From assembly GCF_013283645.1 (NCBI RefSeq), contig NZ_JABEKV010000003.1, positions 992,001 to 1,056,000 of the forward strand: a DNA stretch of 64,000 nt. Reading direction: 5' to 3'. The stretch comes from Sinorhizobium psoraleae. Lineage in GTDB: Bacteria > Pseudomonadota > Alphaproteobacteria > Rhizobiales > Rhizobiaceae. Shown one piece after another: positions 1 to 8,827 of the stretch. The notes under the pieces were generated by a model. The model saw only the letters and a program-made list of their open reading frames with translations. It had not been told where the DNA came from and did no database searches. How positions within the stretch are numbered: the first letter of the stretch is position 1; the number at the start of each line of letters is the position of its first letter. A program made the translations under genes and the position numbers.

Positions 1-19
1 AACAGGGGCGCATAGTTCG

Positions 20-46
20 CGGAGCGCCGAGGAAACCAGCGCTCCG
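20..46. terminator. Hairpin downstream of doeD
   Basis: Eight-base arms CGGAGCGC (20-27) and GCGCTCCG (39-46) enclose an 11-base loop, about 30 bases past the doeD stop in the leftward direction. No T-run follows on the minus strand, so intrinsic termination is only possible. It may mark the end of the leftward ehu-doe unit. Confidence 0.35.
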
Positions 47-75
47 CCAGATCTGAACGACCGGAACTCAGCCCG

Positions 76-1455
76 TTATTTGCTGCCGAGGACTTCGGTG
101 ATTGCGCCGACTGCCGCCTTGACGACGATATCGGCCTCCTCGCGCGTCAGGCAGAGTGGCGGAGCAAAGCCGAGGATGTCGCCCTGCGGCATCGCGCGGC
201 CGAGAACGCCTCGTTCCGCCAGCGCGGTCGCCACCTTCGGGCCGATCTTCTGCGCGGGCTCGAAGAACTTCCGATCGTCTCGATCCTCGACGAATTCGAT
301 TGCCGCCATAAGACCATCGCCACGCACTTCGCCGACGTGCTTGTGGCCCGAGAGCGCCTTTGTGAGTTCGGACCGGAAATGGGCCCCGGTCGAACCGGCA
401 TTCTCGACAATACCGAGCTCGTCGATCAGTTCGAGATTGGCGATGCCGGCAGCAGCGCAGATCGGGTGGGCGGAGTAGGTCCAGCCGTGGCCGATTGGGC
501 CAAGTTCGTCCGACCCCTGCACCAGTACCTGCCACATCTTTTCCGAGATGATGCTGCCGGAAAGCGGCGCGTAGGCCGACGTCAGGCCCTTGGCGATGGT
601 GATGAGATCAGGCTTGATGCCGTAGTGATCGGAGCCGAACATTGTCCCCAGGCGCCCGAAGCCCGTGACGACCTCGTCGGCGACGAGCAGAATGTCGTAT
701 TTCTCAAGCACCGCCTGGATCTTCCGCCAGTAGCCCTTCGGCGGCGGCACAATGCCGCCTGTGCCGAGGATCGGCTCGCCGATAAAAGCCGCAATCGTGT
801 CCGGCACTTCGGCAAGAATCATCTCTTCCAGCTTGTCGGCGCAATATTGCGAGAACTGCTCTTCATTCATCGAGCGGTCCGGACGGCGGAAATAGTAGGG
901 CGCCTCGGTGTGCAGGATCGGCGCGCGCGGCAGATCGAAGGCATTATGGAAAAGCTGCAGGCCGGTCAGCGAGCCGGTCATGACACCTGAACCGTGATAG
1001 CCGCGCCAGCGAGAGATGATCTTCTTCTTCTCGGGCCTGCCGAGGATATTGTTGTAATACCAGATGAGCTTGATGTTGGTTTCGTTGGCGTCCGAACCCG
1101 AAAGGCCGAAATAGACGCGGCTCATGCCTTTTGGCGCGCGATCGATGATCATCTTGGAGAGCCGGATCGAGGCTTCGGTGCCGTGACCGACATAGGCGTG
1201 ATAATAGGCGAGGTTCTTCGCCTGTTCCGCGATCGCCTCGGCGATCTTCTGCCGTCCGTAGCCGACGTTGACGCAGTAGAGGCCGGCAAAGGCGTCAAGG
1301 CTGCGCTTGCCGGCAACGTCGGTGATGTAAACGCCTTCGCCGCTGCCAATGACCCGGGTCGGGGTCTCGCCGCGGGCATGCATTCCCATATGCGTGGACG
1401 GATGGAAGAAGTGGTCGCGGTCCCAGGCGGTGAGTTCGTTGCTTCTTTCGAGCAT
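76..1455 (-). CDS. doeD: Class III aminotransferase, probable diaminobutyrate transaminase DoeD
   Basis: PLP-dependent class III (omega) aminotransferase of 459 residues. The pyridoxal lysine is expected at K289 in IAKGLTSAY, and the cofactor aspartate is D260 in DEVVTGFGR. Both fit the family, as does the length. I prefer the ATG at 1455, which follows AAAGGAAC at good spacing, over a TTG 18 bases upstream. It is the last gene of the leftward ehu-doe run, next to doeC. In ectoine catabolism DoeD removes the 4-amino group of L-2,4-diaminobutyrate (made by EutD and EutE) to give aspartate semialdehyde. The family is certain; the substrate is inferred from context, and other omega-amino donors are possible. 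Confidence 0.85.
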   Translation of the reverse strand: MLERSNELTAWDRDHFFHPSTHMGMHARGETPTRVIGSGEGVYITDVAGKRSLDAFAGLYCVNVGYGRQKIAEAIAEQAKNLAYYHAYVGHGTEASIRLSKMIIDRAPKGMSRVYFGLSGSDANETNIKLIWYYNNILGRPEKKKIISRWRGYHGSGVMTGSLTGLQLFHNAFDLPRAPILHTEAPYYFRRPDRSMNEEQFSQYCADKLEEMILAEVPDTIAAFIGEPILGTGGIVPPPKGYWRKIQAVLEKYDILLVADEVVTGFGRLGTMFGSDHYGIKPDLITIAKGLTSAYAPLSGSIISEKMWQVLVQGSDELGPIGHGWTYSAHPICAAAGIANLELIDELGIVENAGSTGAHFRSELTKALSGHKHVGEVRGDGLMAAIEFVEDRDDRKFFEPAQKIGPKVATALAERGVLGRAMPQGDILGFAPPLCLTREEADIVVKAAVGAITEVLGSK

Positions 1456-1479
1456 GGTCGTTCCTTTCGTCAAATCCGT

Positions 1480-2976
1480 TCAGGCGGCGGTGTCGATGCA
1501 AAGATATTTGAGTTCGGTGAAGGCCTCCATGCCATGGCGGGAGCCTTCGCGTCCGAGGCCGGACTGTTTCCAGCCGCCGAAGGGAATCGGCCCGCCGGTG
1601 ATCTTCACCCGGTTGACCGCCACCATGCCGTACTCGAGCGCTCGTGCGAGCCGCAGTTGGCGAGCGCCATTTTCCGTAACGACATAGGCCACGAGGCCAT
1701 ATTCGGTGTCGTTCGCCCGGGCGATCACTTCATGCTCGCTGTCGAATGCGGTGACGGCCGCAACGGGGCCGAATGTTTCCTCACGCATGATCAGCGCATC
1801 ATCCGGCACATCGGTGAGCACGGTCGGTTGGAAGAACAGCCGCCCGGCGGCGTGACGTTTGCCGCCGATGGAGAGTTTCGCGCCGCGCTTCAGCGCGTCG
1901 GCGACCTGCTCCTCGACCTTGGCGATGGCACGCTCGTGCATCAGAGGGCCGATCTCCGTGTCTTGTGCGAGCCCCGCGCCGACTTTGAGACGGGAAACGC
2001 GTGCGGCGAAAGCTTCGTTGAAGGCTTTCAGGATTGGCCGTTCGACATAGATCCGGTTCGCCGCGAGGCAGTCCTGCCCGGAGGTCGCGAACTTCGCGGC
2101 GATCGCAATGTCTGCCGCCTTCTCCACGTCGGCATCGGCGAAAACGATGAGCGGCGCATGGCCGCCGAGTTCCATCACCAGCCGCTTCATCGTCGGTGCG
2201 CACTGGCGGGCGATCAGCTTGCCGATCTCGGTCGAGCCGGTGAAGCTCATGGCGCGGACGCGGGGCTCCTCGCACAGGCGGCCGACAACGGTCGCGGCAT
2301 CACCGGTGACAATATTGAAGACTCCGGCCGGAATGCCGGCACGCCCGCCGAGTTCCGCAAGCGCGAGAGCGGAAAGCGGCGTCTCGGAGGAGGGGTGAGC
2401 AACGACGGTGCAGCCGGCCGCAAGAGCGGCAGCCGCCTTTCGGGTGAGCATAGCGGAGGGGAAGTTCCAGGGCGTGACGATGCCAACGACCCCGAGTGCT
2501 TCGCGGCGTACGATCATCTCCGCGCCCGGCAGGTGGCTCGTCACGCTCTCCGCGTTGAGCCGCTTGCCTTCCTCGGCGTACCACTCAATGAAGGAGGCGG
2601 CGTAGTCGATCTCTCCGCGCGATTCTGCAAGCGGCTTGCCCTGTTCGAGCGTCATCAGCAGCGCGAGGTCTTCCTTGGCGGCAAGCATCAGCTCGTACCA
2701 CTTGCGCAGAATGACGGCACGTGCCTGCGGCAGCAGGCCACGCCAGTTGGGAAAAGCCGCCGCAGCGGCATCGACAGCCTCGGAAGCCTGGTCTGCGTCG
2801 AGCGAGGCGACCCAGGAAAGTGTCGCGCCCGTTGCAGGGTCGGAAACCTCAAAGGCTTTGCCGCCCTGTCCGGCAACCCACCGCCCTCCAACGTAGGCGA
2901 GCTCCCGCAAAAGCTGCCGATCATTCAGGTGGTTCAATGCGTCGTGGAAGGTCGTGCGCGCGAAAACAGCAGTCAT
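1480..2976 (-). CDS. doeC: Aldehyde dehydrogenase, probable aspartate-semialdehyde dehydrogenase DoeC
   Basis: NAD(P)-dependent aldehyde dehydrogenase of the GabD type, 498 residues. Visible motifs are TPWNFP (168-173), the cofactor loop FTGSTEIGK (245-253), the general base E269 in MELGGH and the catalytic cysteine C303 in SGQDCLA. The start at 2976 is set by GAGGAGAT just upstream; an in-frame extension to 3051 lacks a ribosome site. In this locus it should oxidise L-aspartate semialdehyde to aspartate, the last ectoine step, so the carbon enters the TCA cycle. The succinate-semialdehyde enzyme is the close relative, and sequence alone does not separate the two. A gap of 118 bases lies between doeX and this gene. 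Confidence 0.85.
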   Translation of the reverse strand: MTAVFARTTFHDALNHLNDRQLLRELAYVGGRWVAGQGGKAFEVSDPATGATLSWVASLDADQASEAVDAAAAAFPNWRGLLPQARAVILRKWYELMLAAKEDLALLMTLEQGKPLAESRGEIDYAASFIEWYAEEGKRLNAESVTSHLPGAEMIVRREALGVVGIVTPWNFPSAMLTRKAAAALAAGCTVVAHPSSETPLSALALAELGGRAGIPAGVFNIVTGDAATVVGRLCEEPRVRAMSFTGSTEIGKLIARQCAPTMKRLVMELGGHAPLIVFADADVEKAADIAIAAKFATSGQDCLAANRIYVERPILKAFNEAFAARVSRLKVGAGLAQDTEIGPLMHERAIAKVEEQVADALKRGAKLSIGGKRHAAGRLFFQPTVLTDVPDDALIMREETFGPVAAVTAFDSEHEVIARANDTEYGLVAYVVTENGARQLRLARALEYGMVAVNRVKITGGPIPFGGWKQSGLGREGSRHGMEAFTELKYLCIDTAA

Positions 2977-3094
2977 GTCCGATCTCCTCTCTTGTTGCGG
3001 GTATTCTGGACGCCTACAGGGAGAGAAGTTGTCTATTCCGGACACATGCATCAGAGAGTTGGACTAAATAACCGGGCTGCACAGCCGGATTTAT

Positions 3095-3580
3095 CTATGG
3101 CGTCTGAGGGAGCAGGCTGGTGAGCGGGAGCAGGGTTTCTTCCTTGACCGTCTTGGTGACGATGTAGGTGAAATAGCGGTCTATGCCCAGCTCGCGATCC
3201 AGCAAGCCATCGATGAGCCGCTGGTAGGCGTCCACGTCGGGTGTCATGATTTTCAGTATGTAGTCGACGCCTCCGCCGACTGACCAGCAGGCGACAATCT
3301 CAGGAACCGAGGCGACCACGCGTTCGAAGCGTTCGAAATCGGTCTGGCGGTGATTGCCGAGCGTGATCTCGGTGAGAACGCTCGTAACCGGGGTGACCCG
3401 GCGCATGGCGAGCCGTGCATGGTAGCCGGTTACTATGCCGGCCTTTTCCAGTTTTCTCAGTCGCAGCCAGCAAGGTGTTGGCGAGAGCCCCGCCTTCTCG
3501 GCAAGCGCCAGTTTGGTAATTCTCCCGTCCTTCTGGATCGCTTCCAGGATGCGCAAATCAATGGCGTCGAGCTTCATCAT
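3095..3580 (-). CDS. doeX: Lrp/AsnC-family regulator, DoeX type
   Basis: Small transcription factor of 161 residues. The N-terminal winged helix (about 1-60; LRILEAIQKDGRITKLALAE, then LSPTPCWLRLRKLEKAGI) is followed by a C-terminal RAM/AsnC effector domain (about 70-150). Length and layout are normal for the family. Its ATG overlaps the upstream gntR stop in an ATGA, so the two regulators are translationally coupled. An Lrp-type regulator (DoeX in Halomonas) commonly sits in ectoine degradation loci and may sense diaminobutyrate-type intermediates. The name rests on this neighbourhood. Confidence 0.8.
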   Translation of the reverse strand: MMKLDAIDLRILEAIQKDGRITKLALAEKAGLSPTPCWLRLRKLEKAGIVTGYHARLAMRRVTPVTSVLTEITLGNHRQTDFERFERVVASVPEIVACWSVGGGVDYILKIMTPDVDAYQRLIDGLLDRELGIDRYFTYIVTKTVKEETLLPLTSLLPQTP

Positions 3581-4308
3581 GCCTTGGAACGCTCTTCGGA
3601 CAGCTCCGATGTATCGGCGTAGTTCATCATGCGGTGAAAGCTCATGGAAATGTGGGCTCGGCGAATGTATCCGATCGCCTCCCAGTCGCGGATTTCGGCT
3701 GCGGACAGGACTGCTTGCATTTCGCTGCGAAAGGCCGAGAACTCTTCGGCCAGACCTAGCTTCGGCATCATCTTCAGGACGACACGAACCACCTGGTAGT
3801 ACAACCGCTCGCTGATCTCCCGCAGCGGGAGGTTTCCTGTGAACGCTCTGATTTCGGCAAAAAACGCCATGTTCAGATGCAGGAAGGCCTTCTGCGTGGG
3901 GTTTTTCATCTCTTCGTCGCAGCGGGCGATGAGGGCCCTGATCCGCTCCAGATCCTCCGCGCTGCGAGGGATAGGCGAAAGCTTGCCGACCAGGAGGGCA
4001 AGTTCCATGCGCAAATGATAGATCTGCACCAGCTCGCCGATATCGGGGTCGGTGACGATCGTTCCCACGCCATGCACCGATTCCACCAAGCCCTCGGATT
4101 CCAACCTTGCCAGGACACGTCTTATGGGCGTGCGGCTGGTGGAGAATTCCTTCGCCAACTCTTCCTCGGACAGGCGGCCGCTCGGCGCGTACTCGAGTAG
4201 GCAGATTCGGTCCCTGAGAGTGTGGTATATCCGATCGAACCTCTCCCTGACCGATGCCGGCTGGGAGGACCCGATGATTTCGGCGTTGTCGGGCAATTCA
4301 GGGTGCAA
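3577..4308 (-). CDS. GntR-family regulator, FCD subfamily
   Basis: Regulator of 243 residues with an N-terminal GntR winged helix (about 25-90; LSEEELAKEFSTSRTPIRRVLARLE) and an all-helical FCD (FadR C-terminal) ligand domain (about 100-225). The start is TTG at 4308, two bases after the ehuA stop and preceded by AGGAT; no ATG precedes the HTH in this frame. It lies inside the ehu-doe operon. FCD-type GntR proteins often bind short palindromes with a GT-N2-AC core, and two such boxes (GAAGTATACATC, GATGTACACATC) lie in the divergent ehuB promoter. It is therefore the likely local regulator. It is not the MocR-type EnuR seen in many other ectoine clusters. Confidence 0.85.
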   Translation of the reverse strand: MHPELPDNAEIIGSSQPASVRERFDRIYHTLRDRICLLEYAPSGRLSEEELAKEFSTSRTPIRRVLARLESEGLVESVHGVGTIVTDPDIGELVQIYHLRMELALLVGKLSPIPRSAEDLERIRALIARCDEEMKNPTQKAFLHLNMAFFAEIRAFTGNLPLREISERLYYQVVRVVLKMMPKLGLAEEFSAFRSEMQAVLSAAEIRDWEAIGYIRRAHISMSFHRMMNYADTSELSEERSKA

Positions 4309-4310
4309 GG

Positions 4311-5090
4311 TTATCCTGCTTCCAAGACAGCGTTGAGAAACTGCCTTGTCCTTTCGTTATTGGGGTTTCCGAAGATTTCCGCAGGGGCACCCTGTTCGCA
4401 AATCTTGCCTTGATAGAAGAAGCACACCCTGTCCGAAAACTCTTTGGCGAAACCCATCTGATGGGTAACCATGAGCATGGTCAGGTCGTGTTCGCGGCCG
4501 ATCTTCCTTATAACCTGCAGAACTTCGCCCACAAGTTCCGGGTCGAGCGCCGACGTTACCTCGTCGAAGAGCATGATCTTCGGCCTCATGGCAAGCGCGC
4601 GTGCGATTGCCACACGCTGCTGTTGTCCGCCTGACAGCTGCGAAGGATAGTGATCCTTCTTCGCCGACAGGCCGACCATGTCCAGGAGTTCCGCCGCGCG
4701 TTCTTCAGCCTCCGAACGCTTCATCCCGAGCACGGTTATCGGAGCTTCGATGCAGTTTCCCATCGCCGTCATGTGCGGGAACAGGTTGAAGGACTGGAAT
4801 ACCATGCCGATCTTCGCGCGGATCCGGCGTATATGCTTGGCGGTCGCGGGCACAAGTTTGCCGTTCTGCATCATATGCGTCATGGGTTCCCCATCGACCC
4901 AGATAAAACCGTCATTGATGGCCTCCAGGGTCATGAGCATGCGCAAGACGGTGGTCTTGCCGGAGCCCGATGGGCCGATGATCGACACCTTCTCGCCACG
5001 GCCGATATCCAGGTTGAGATTGTCGAGAACGGTGAGGGGACCGTAGCGTTTTGAAACGTTCTCGAAGCGTACCATTGGCATGTCGTTCAT
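4311..5090 (-). CDS. ehuA: Ectoine/hydroxyectoine ABC transporter ATPase EhuA
   Basis: ATP-binding subunit of a polar amino acid type importer, 259 residues. Walker A is GPSGSGKT (39-46), the signature LSGGQQQR (152-159) and Walker B IMLFDE (172-177), with a switch histidine in VTHQM. A short insertion between Walker A and the Q-loop (about 70-90) is typical of EhuA. It follows ehuD with a two-base gap and precedes the GntR gene by two bases, so it is part of one polycistronic message. It would power uptake of ectoine delivered by EhuB. Confidence 0.9.
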   Translation of the reverse strand: MNDMPMVRFENVSKRYGPLTVLDNLNLDIGRGEKVSIIGPSGSGKTTVLRMLMTLEAINDGFIWVDGEPMTHMMQNGKLVPATAKHIRRIRAKIGMVFQSFNLFPHMTAMGNCIEAPITVLGMKRSEAEERAAELLDMVGLSAKKDHYPSQLSGGQQQRVAIARALAMRPKIMLFDEVTSALDPELVGEVLQVIRKIGREHDLTMLMVTHQMGFAKEFSDRVCFFYQGKICEQGAPAEIFGNPNNERTRQFLNAVLEAG

Positions 5091-5092
5091 TT

Positions 5093-5740
5093 TTATCTCC
5101 GCTGCAACCAGGATTCGAGCATCCGGATGATGCCCGCTGAAACCAGACTCATGACAAGGAAGAACACCCCGACGAGCGTGACGGGCTCGGTATAGCGGAA
5201 GGTTTCAGATCCGATGTTCTTTGCGGTTTGCATGAGCTCGAGGACCGCAATGGCCGAGAGCAAGGGCGTCTCCTTGAAAAGCGCGATCAGATAGTTTCCG
5301 AGCGCAGGAACGACGGGAGGCAGAGCCTGAGGCAGGATTATATCCTTGAAGGTGTTCCATGGAGACAGATTGAGGGCGATGGATGCCTCCCATTGCCCCC
5401 TCGGAATGTTCTCGAATCCGGCCCGGTAAACCTCGGAGCAGTAGGCGGCGTAGTGAATGCCTATCGCTGCCACGCCTGCCGTGAACGCATCCAGCACAAT
5501 TCCTGCCTTCGGCAAGACGAAGTAGAGGAAGAATATCTGGATGAGCAGGGGCGTCGACCGGATGAGTTCCACCAACACCGTGACCGCGACGCCGGCCGCC
5601 GGAAAGGCCAATCTGATGGAGGCGAGCACAAGCCCGAGTGTCGCGGCTATGACGAAACCGAGAGCGGTCGCTTCGACCGTCATGGTCGCCGCCCGAGCAA
5701 GGACCGGCAGAATCTCGAATGTGAATGTCCAATCCCACAT
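5093..5740 (-). CDS. ehuD: Ectoine ABC transporter permease EhuD
   Basis: Inner-membrane permease of the His/Glu/Gln/Arg/opine family, 215 residues, with about five hydrophobic segments. The cytoplasmic EAA loop is at YRAGFENIPRGQWEASIALN (about 105-125), where EhuA docks. Its ATG overlaps the ehuC stop by one base (TGATG). It pairs with EhuC to form the membrane pore. The C versus D naming follows gene order and length and could be swapped. Confidence 0.85.
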   Translation of the reverse strand: MWDWTFTFEILPVLARAATMTVEATALGFVIAATLGLVLASIRLAFPAAGVAVTVLVELIRSTPLLIQIFFLYFVLPKAGIVLDAFTAGVAAIGIHYAAYCSEVYRAGFENIPRGQWEASIALNLSPWNTFKDIILPQALPPVVPALGNYLIALFKETPLLSAIAVLELMQTAKNIGSETFRYTEPVTLVGVFFLVMSLVSAGIIRMLESWLQRR

Positions 5741-6468
5741 CAGGCGGCCCTTCCGCGTGTCAGTCCCTTCGACGCACGCTGCTCAAGCAGGCGCATGACA
5801 ATGGTGACGGTTAGAGAAATGGCCAGATAGATCAGCAGCACGAGGGTAAACACGGGTACCGTCTTCAGTGTTGTCTGGTTCATTTGCTGGGCTTTGAAGG
5901 TGAGGTCCGCCAGCGTAATCAGGGAAACGAGCGAGGTAGACTTCACCAGTTCGATAAAAAGGTTGCCCCAGGGAGGAATCATGGCCGTAAAGGCCTGAGG
6001 CAGGATGATCCGACGCAGCATCTGGGCCTTCGACATGTTGAGCGCGATCGAAGCCTCCCACTGTCCGCGGGCCACGGAGAGGATGGCACCTCGCACCACC
6101 TCCGCTCCATAGGCTCCAATGTTCAGGCCGAGCGCCAGAACCGCCACCAGGAAGGCGTCAAGGAAAACGCCGAATTGCGGAAGCACGAAATAGAGCCAGA
6201 AGAGCTGCACCAGCGCGGAAGTCCCGCGGAAGATCTCAATGTAGGTCGTCGAAAGCCACCTTATCGGCAGAGGGCCGTAGAGCTTTGCGAGCGCCGCCAC
6301 CAGCGCCATGAACACAGCGAGCACGGCTCCCAGCAGCGTTATCTCTACCGTCAGGACGGCGCCTTCGAGCAAACCCGGCATGAACAGCCGGTATTCAGCG
6401 TTGGCTGAAAGCAGGGCAATCAGCAGCAACGTTGCCGCGAGCATCACGGCGAGCATACGAATCCACAT
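5740..6468 (-). CDS. ehuC: Ectoine ABC transporter permease EhuC
   Basis: Permease of 242 residues with an N-terminal hydrophobic helix (about 5-22) and a binding-protein-dependent permease domain. The EAA loop VVRGAILSVARGQWEASIAL is near residues 125-145. It is slightly longer than EhuD because of the extra N-terminal segment. It lies 63 bases downstream of ehuB and is coupled to ehuD by a one-base overlap. Family membership is clear; the ectoine role follows from the binding protein and neighbours. Confidence 0.85.
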   Translation of the reverse strand: MWIRMLAVMLAATLLLIALLSANAEYRLFMPGLLEGAVLTVEITLLGAVLAVFMALVAALAKLYGPLPIRWLSTTYIEIFRGTSALVQLFWLYFVLPQFGVFLDAFLVAVLALGLNIGAYGAEVVRGAILSVARGQWEASIALNMSKAQMLRRIILPQAFTAMIPPWGNLFIELVKSTSLVSLITLADLTFKAQQMNQTTLKTVPVFTLVLLIYLAISLTVTIVMRLLEQRASKGLTRGRAA

Positions 6469-6531
6469 CTGGGCCCCTCATGAACGCAGGGATTGGAAGT
6501 GCGGCGCTTTCGCGCCGCCGGCCAGAAGGCG

Positions 6532-7395
6532 TTATTCGCCTGCGCAAAGCTGCTCTGTCGTCTTGTTCGGCAGATAGCCTTTTCCAAAGCCCAGCGGTTC
6601 GACGAGGGCGATATGCTCCGGGGTGCCCAGGAAGGCGACGAGTTCCTTGTTGAAGGCCTCGACAAGATCCTTGTCTTCCTTGCGGAAGCCGAAGCCGCCA
6701 TGGCCCTTCACCGACTTTCCGGCAACTTCGCCGAAGGGTTCGGTCGACTCTACCCCTTCCGCCTTCTTGGCCATATCGGCGATCGAGAGCGCGGTCAGAG
6801 CTGCCGCATCCGCGCGGCCGGCCTGTACAGCGGCAACGAGGCTGGACTGATCAGGAAGGGAGACAACCTGCTCGGCGGAGACGCCAGCATCCTTCGCGTA
6901 GCCACTTTCCACAGCACCCGCCATCACCGCGAGCTTCAGATCCTTGTTGGACGCGAAAGTGGAATAGTCTTTTACTGCCTTGGGATTGCCCTTCGCCACC
7001 AGCATGGCCTGTCCGATGCCGTAAGAGGGCTCGGAGAAGGTGATTTCGGCGCAGCGCTTGGGATTGATGAACATGCCCGCCGCAATGATGTCGAAGCGGC
7101 CTGCCTTCAAGCCGGGAATGAGCGAACCGAATTCGGTGAGCACGCCGTCCACTTCCGCGATGCCCATTTTCTTGAGCACGGCCTTGGCGACTTCCGGAGC
7201 CTCTCCCGTGAGCTTTCCGTCCGGAGTGGCGAATCCGAAGGGCGCCTCATTGGCAAATCCGATGCGGATATAGCCGGCGGCCTTTGCTTTCTCGAGAGTC
7301 GTTTCTGCATGGGCGTAGCCGGAGAAGGACACGGCGGCGACGGTGAGAGCCGCAGCCCTCAGAGCATTTCTGCGGGAAATGAGAGATTTGAACAT
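6532..7395 (-). CDS. ehuB: Ectoine/hydroxyectoine-binding protein EhuB
   Basis: Periplasmic solute-binding protein of 287 residues. The signal peptide runs to AHA (28-30), with SRRNAL near the start, so Tat export is conceivable. Pocket residues reported for S. meliloti EhuB (Glu21, Phe24, Phe80, Arg85) appear here at mature positions E20, F23, F79 and R84, a uniform one-residue offset. The position expected for Tyr60 is F59, which keeps an aromatic cage. This supports ectoine binding. It is the first gene of the leftward operon, and its promoter lies in the 7396-7585 divergent region. The residue comparison is from memory of the published structure. Confidence 0.9.
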   Translation of the reverse strand: MFKSLISRRNALRAAALTVAAVSFSGYAHAETTLEKAKAAGYIRIGFANEAPFGFATPDGKLTGEAPEVAKAVLKKMGIAEVDGVLTEFGSLIPGLKAGRFDIIAAGMFINPKRCAEITFSEPSYGIGQAMLVAKGNPKAVKDYSTFASNKDLKLAVMAGAVESGYAKDAGVSAEQVVSLPDQSSLVAAVQAGRADAAALTALSIADMAKKAEGVESTEPFGEVAGKSVKGHGGFGFRKEDKDLVEAFNKELVAFLGTPEHIALVEPLGFGKGYLPNKTTEQLCAGE

Positions 7396-7457
7396 GGGTT
7401 CCCCTTTTTTTGAAGATGGTGTTCATCTCGGATGGCAATGACGCCTCGCGAGCGATA

Positions 7458-7469
7458 GAAGTATACATC
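7458..7469. promoter_or_regulatory. Candidate GntR operator, box 1
   Basis: GAAGTATACATC is an imperfect inverted repeat: GAAGT / AT / ACATC, four of five arm positions paired. It sits 62 bases upstream of the ehuB start codon. It shares its right arm and a GT-N2-AC core with box 2, 86 bases away and in the same orientation. Assignment to the locally encoded GntR/FCD protein is inference. Confidence 0.5.
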
Positions 7470-7543
7470 TGGTCTCGGTTTTCGCAAGGTAGCTCCCAAT
7501 TAAATGCGAAAAATCTCCGACCCCGTTGCGTGTTGCGCAAAAT

Positions 7544-7555
7544 GATGTACACATC
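7544..7555. promoter_or_regulatory. Candidate GntR operator, box 2
   Basis: GATGTACACATC has perfect five-base arms (GATGT, ACATC) around a two-base centre. It ends 30 bases before the GTG of the first M24 gene, where binding would block the rightward promoter. Together with box 1 it brackets the divergent promoter region, a layout that could allow looping control of both operons. Confidence 0.55.
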
Positions 7556-7585
7556 TATGGCGTCATGTAGGTGAAAGGAGATGTC

Positions 7586-8767
7586 GTGAGCAGGTCGCCT
7601 GTTTTTACCGCGGCGGAGTATTCCCGCCGGATCCGTGATGTGAAAAAGCGAATGGAGCGGGCGGGTTTCGACCTGATCATTTGCCAGGATCCTGCGAATA
7701 TGTGCTGGCTCACCGGCTACGACGGCTGGTCGTTCTATGTTCCGCAATGCGTGCTCGTGCACTTGGACGAGGATCTGCCGATCTGGTTCGGCCGGGCGCA
7801 GGACAAGAAGAGTGCTCTTCTGACGACCGGCTTACCTCAGAGCAACGTCGTGCCGTTCTCGGAATATCTGGTGCAGAATCCAGACGGCCATCCCTTCGAC
7901 GAGCTTGCTGCGCTTGTGCGCGCCCGTGGTTGGGGGAAGGCTCGCATCGGCGTGGAGATGGACGCGCACTACTATACGGCGCGGTGCCATGCCCATCTCG
8001 TCAAGGGCCTCCCGAATGCGAGCTTTTCCAACAACGGCGATCTGGTCAACTGGGCGCGCCTGATCAAATCCGAGCCCGAACTGGCCCTGATACGCGAGGC
8101 GGGTACTATTTGCTCCCATGCGATGGAGCGGGCGATCGGGAAGATGGCCCCAAGAGTGCCGCAAAACCAGGTTATCGCCGAACTCTATAATGCTCAGATC
8201 ATGGGCGTGGATGGCCTCGGCGGCGACTACGCGGCGATCTGCCCGCTGATGCCCGTCGGCGAAGGCACTGCCACCCCGCACCTGACCTGGACGGAAGATC
8301 CGCTGCCGCAATCCGGCCTTGCGATTCTTGAGATCGCTGGCGTTAGGCGGCGCTACCATGTGGCTCTTACCCGCACCGTGCACTTCGGCCCGCCGCCTCA
8401 AACCTATCTCGACATCGCGAAAGCCATCGTGGACGGCGTCGACGCGGGGCTCGAAAAGGCGCGTTCCGGCAACACCGCCGAGGAAGTCGAGGCCGCATGG
8501 CAGGCGGTTCTACGCAGCCGAGGGCTGAAGAAGGAAAGCCGCGTTGGTTACCCGGTTGGCCTGGCTTATCCACCGGACTGGGGCGAGCGCACCGTCAGTC
8601 TGCGACCGGGCGATAGGACCGAGTTACAGCCGGGCATGTGCTTTCACATGATGGCGGGCGTCTGGCTCAGTGACTTCGGCTTGGCGATATCGGAATCATT
8701 CGTCGTCACGGACAAGGGCGGAGAGAAGCTCTGTACCTCGCCGCGGGAACTGATCGTCGTCGAATAG
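7586..8767 (+). CDS. M24-family hydrolase, EutD (ectoine hydrolase) paralogue
   Basis: Creatinase/prolidase-fold protein of 393 residues, the same length as the EutD at 16944 and clearly related along its length. Shared blocks include LTGYDGWSFYV, PIWFGR, IGVEMD and YPPDWGERT. H232 (in PHLTW) and E249 (in LEIAG) occupy the same numbers in both; these match the catalytic His of creatinase and the Glu proposed as covalent nucleophile in EutD. The usual M24 metal aspartates are not at their standard places. The start is GTG at 7586 after AAAGGAG; the GTG at 7571 overlaps that ribosome site. First gene of a ten-gene operon. It may hydrolyse a second cyclic amidine or guanidino compound; the substrate is unknown. 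Confidence 0.8.
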   Translation: MSRSPVFTAAEYSRRIRDVKKRMERAGFDLIICQDPANMCWLTGYDGWSFYVPQCVLVHLDEDLPIWFGRAQDKKSALLTTGLPQSNVVPFSEYLVQNPDGHPFDELAALVRARGWGKARIGVEMDAHYYTARCHAHLVKGLPNASFSNNGDLVNWARLIKSEPELALIREAGTICSHAMERAIGKMAPRVPQNQVIAELYNAQIMGVDGLGGDYAAICPLMPVGEGTATPHLTWTEDPLPQSGLAILEIAGVRRRYHVALTRTVHFGPPPQTYLDIAKAIVDGVDAGLEKARSGNTAEEVEAAWQAVLRSRGLKKESRVGYPVGLAYPPDWGERTVSLRPGDRTELQPGMCFHMMAGVWLSDFGLAISESFVVTDKGGEKLCTSPRELIVVE

Positions 8768-8827
8768 ACGCACATTGATATCCATTCAAAGCTCCGCCGA
8801 CTGAGGACGGGAGACAAGAGAGACATT

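Noticed and set aside
994-3123. Long plus-strand frame opposite doeC and doeD
   Set aside because: It mirrors two clear enzymes with conserved motifs; long antisense frames are expected at this GC content.
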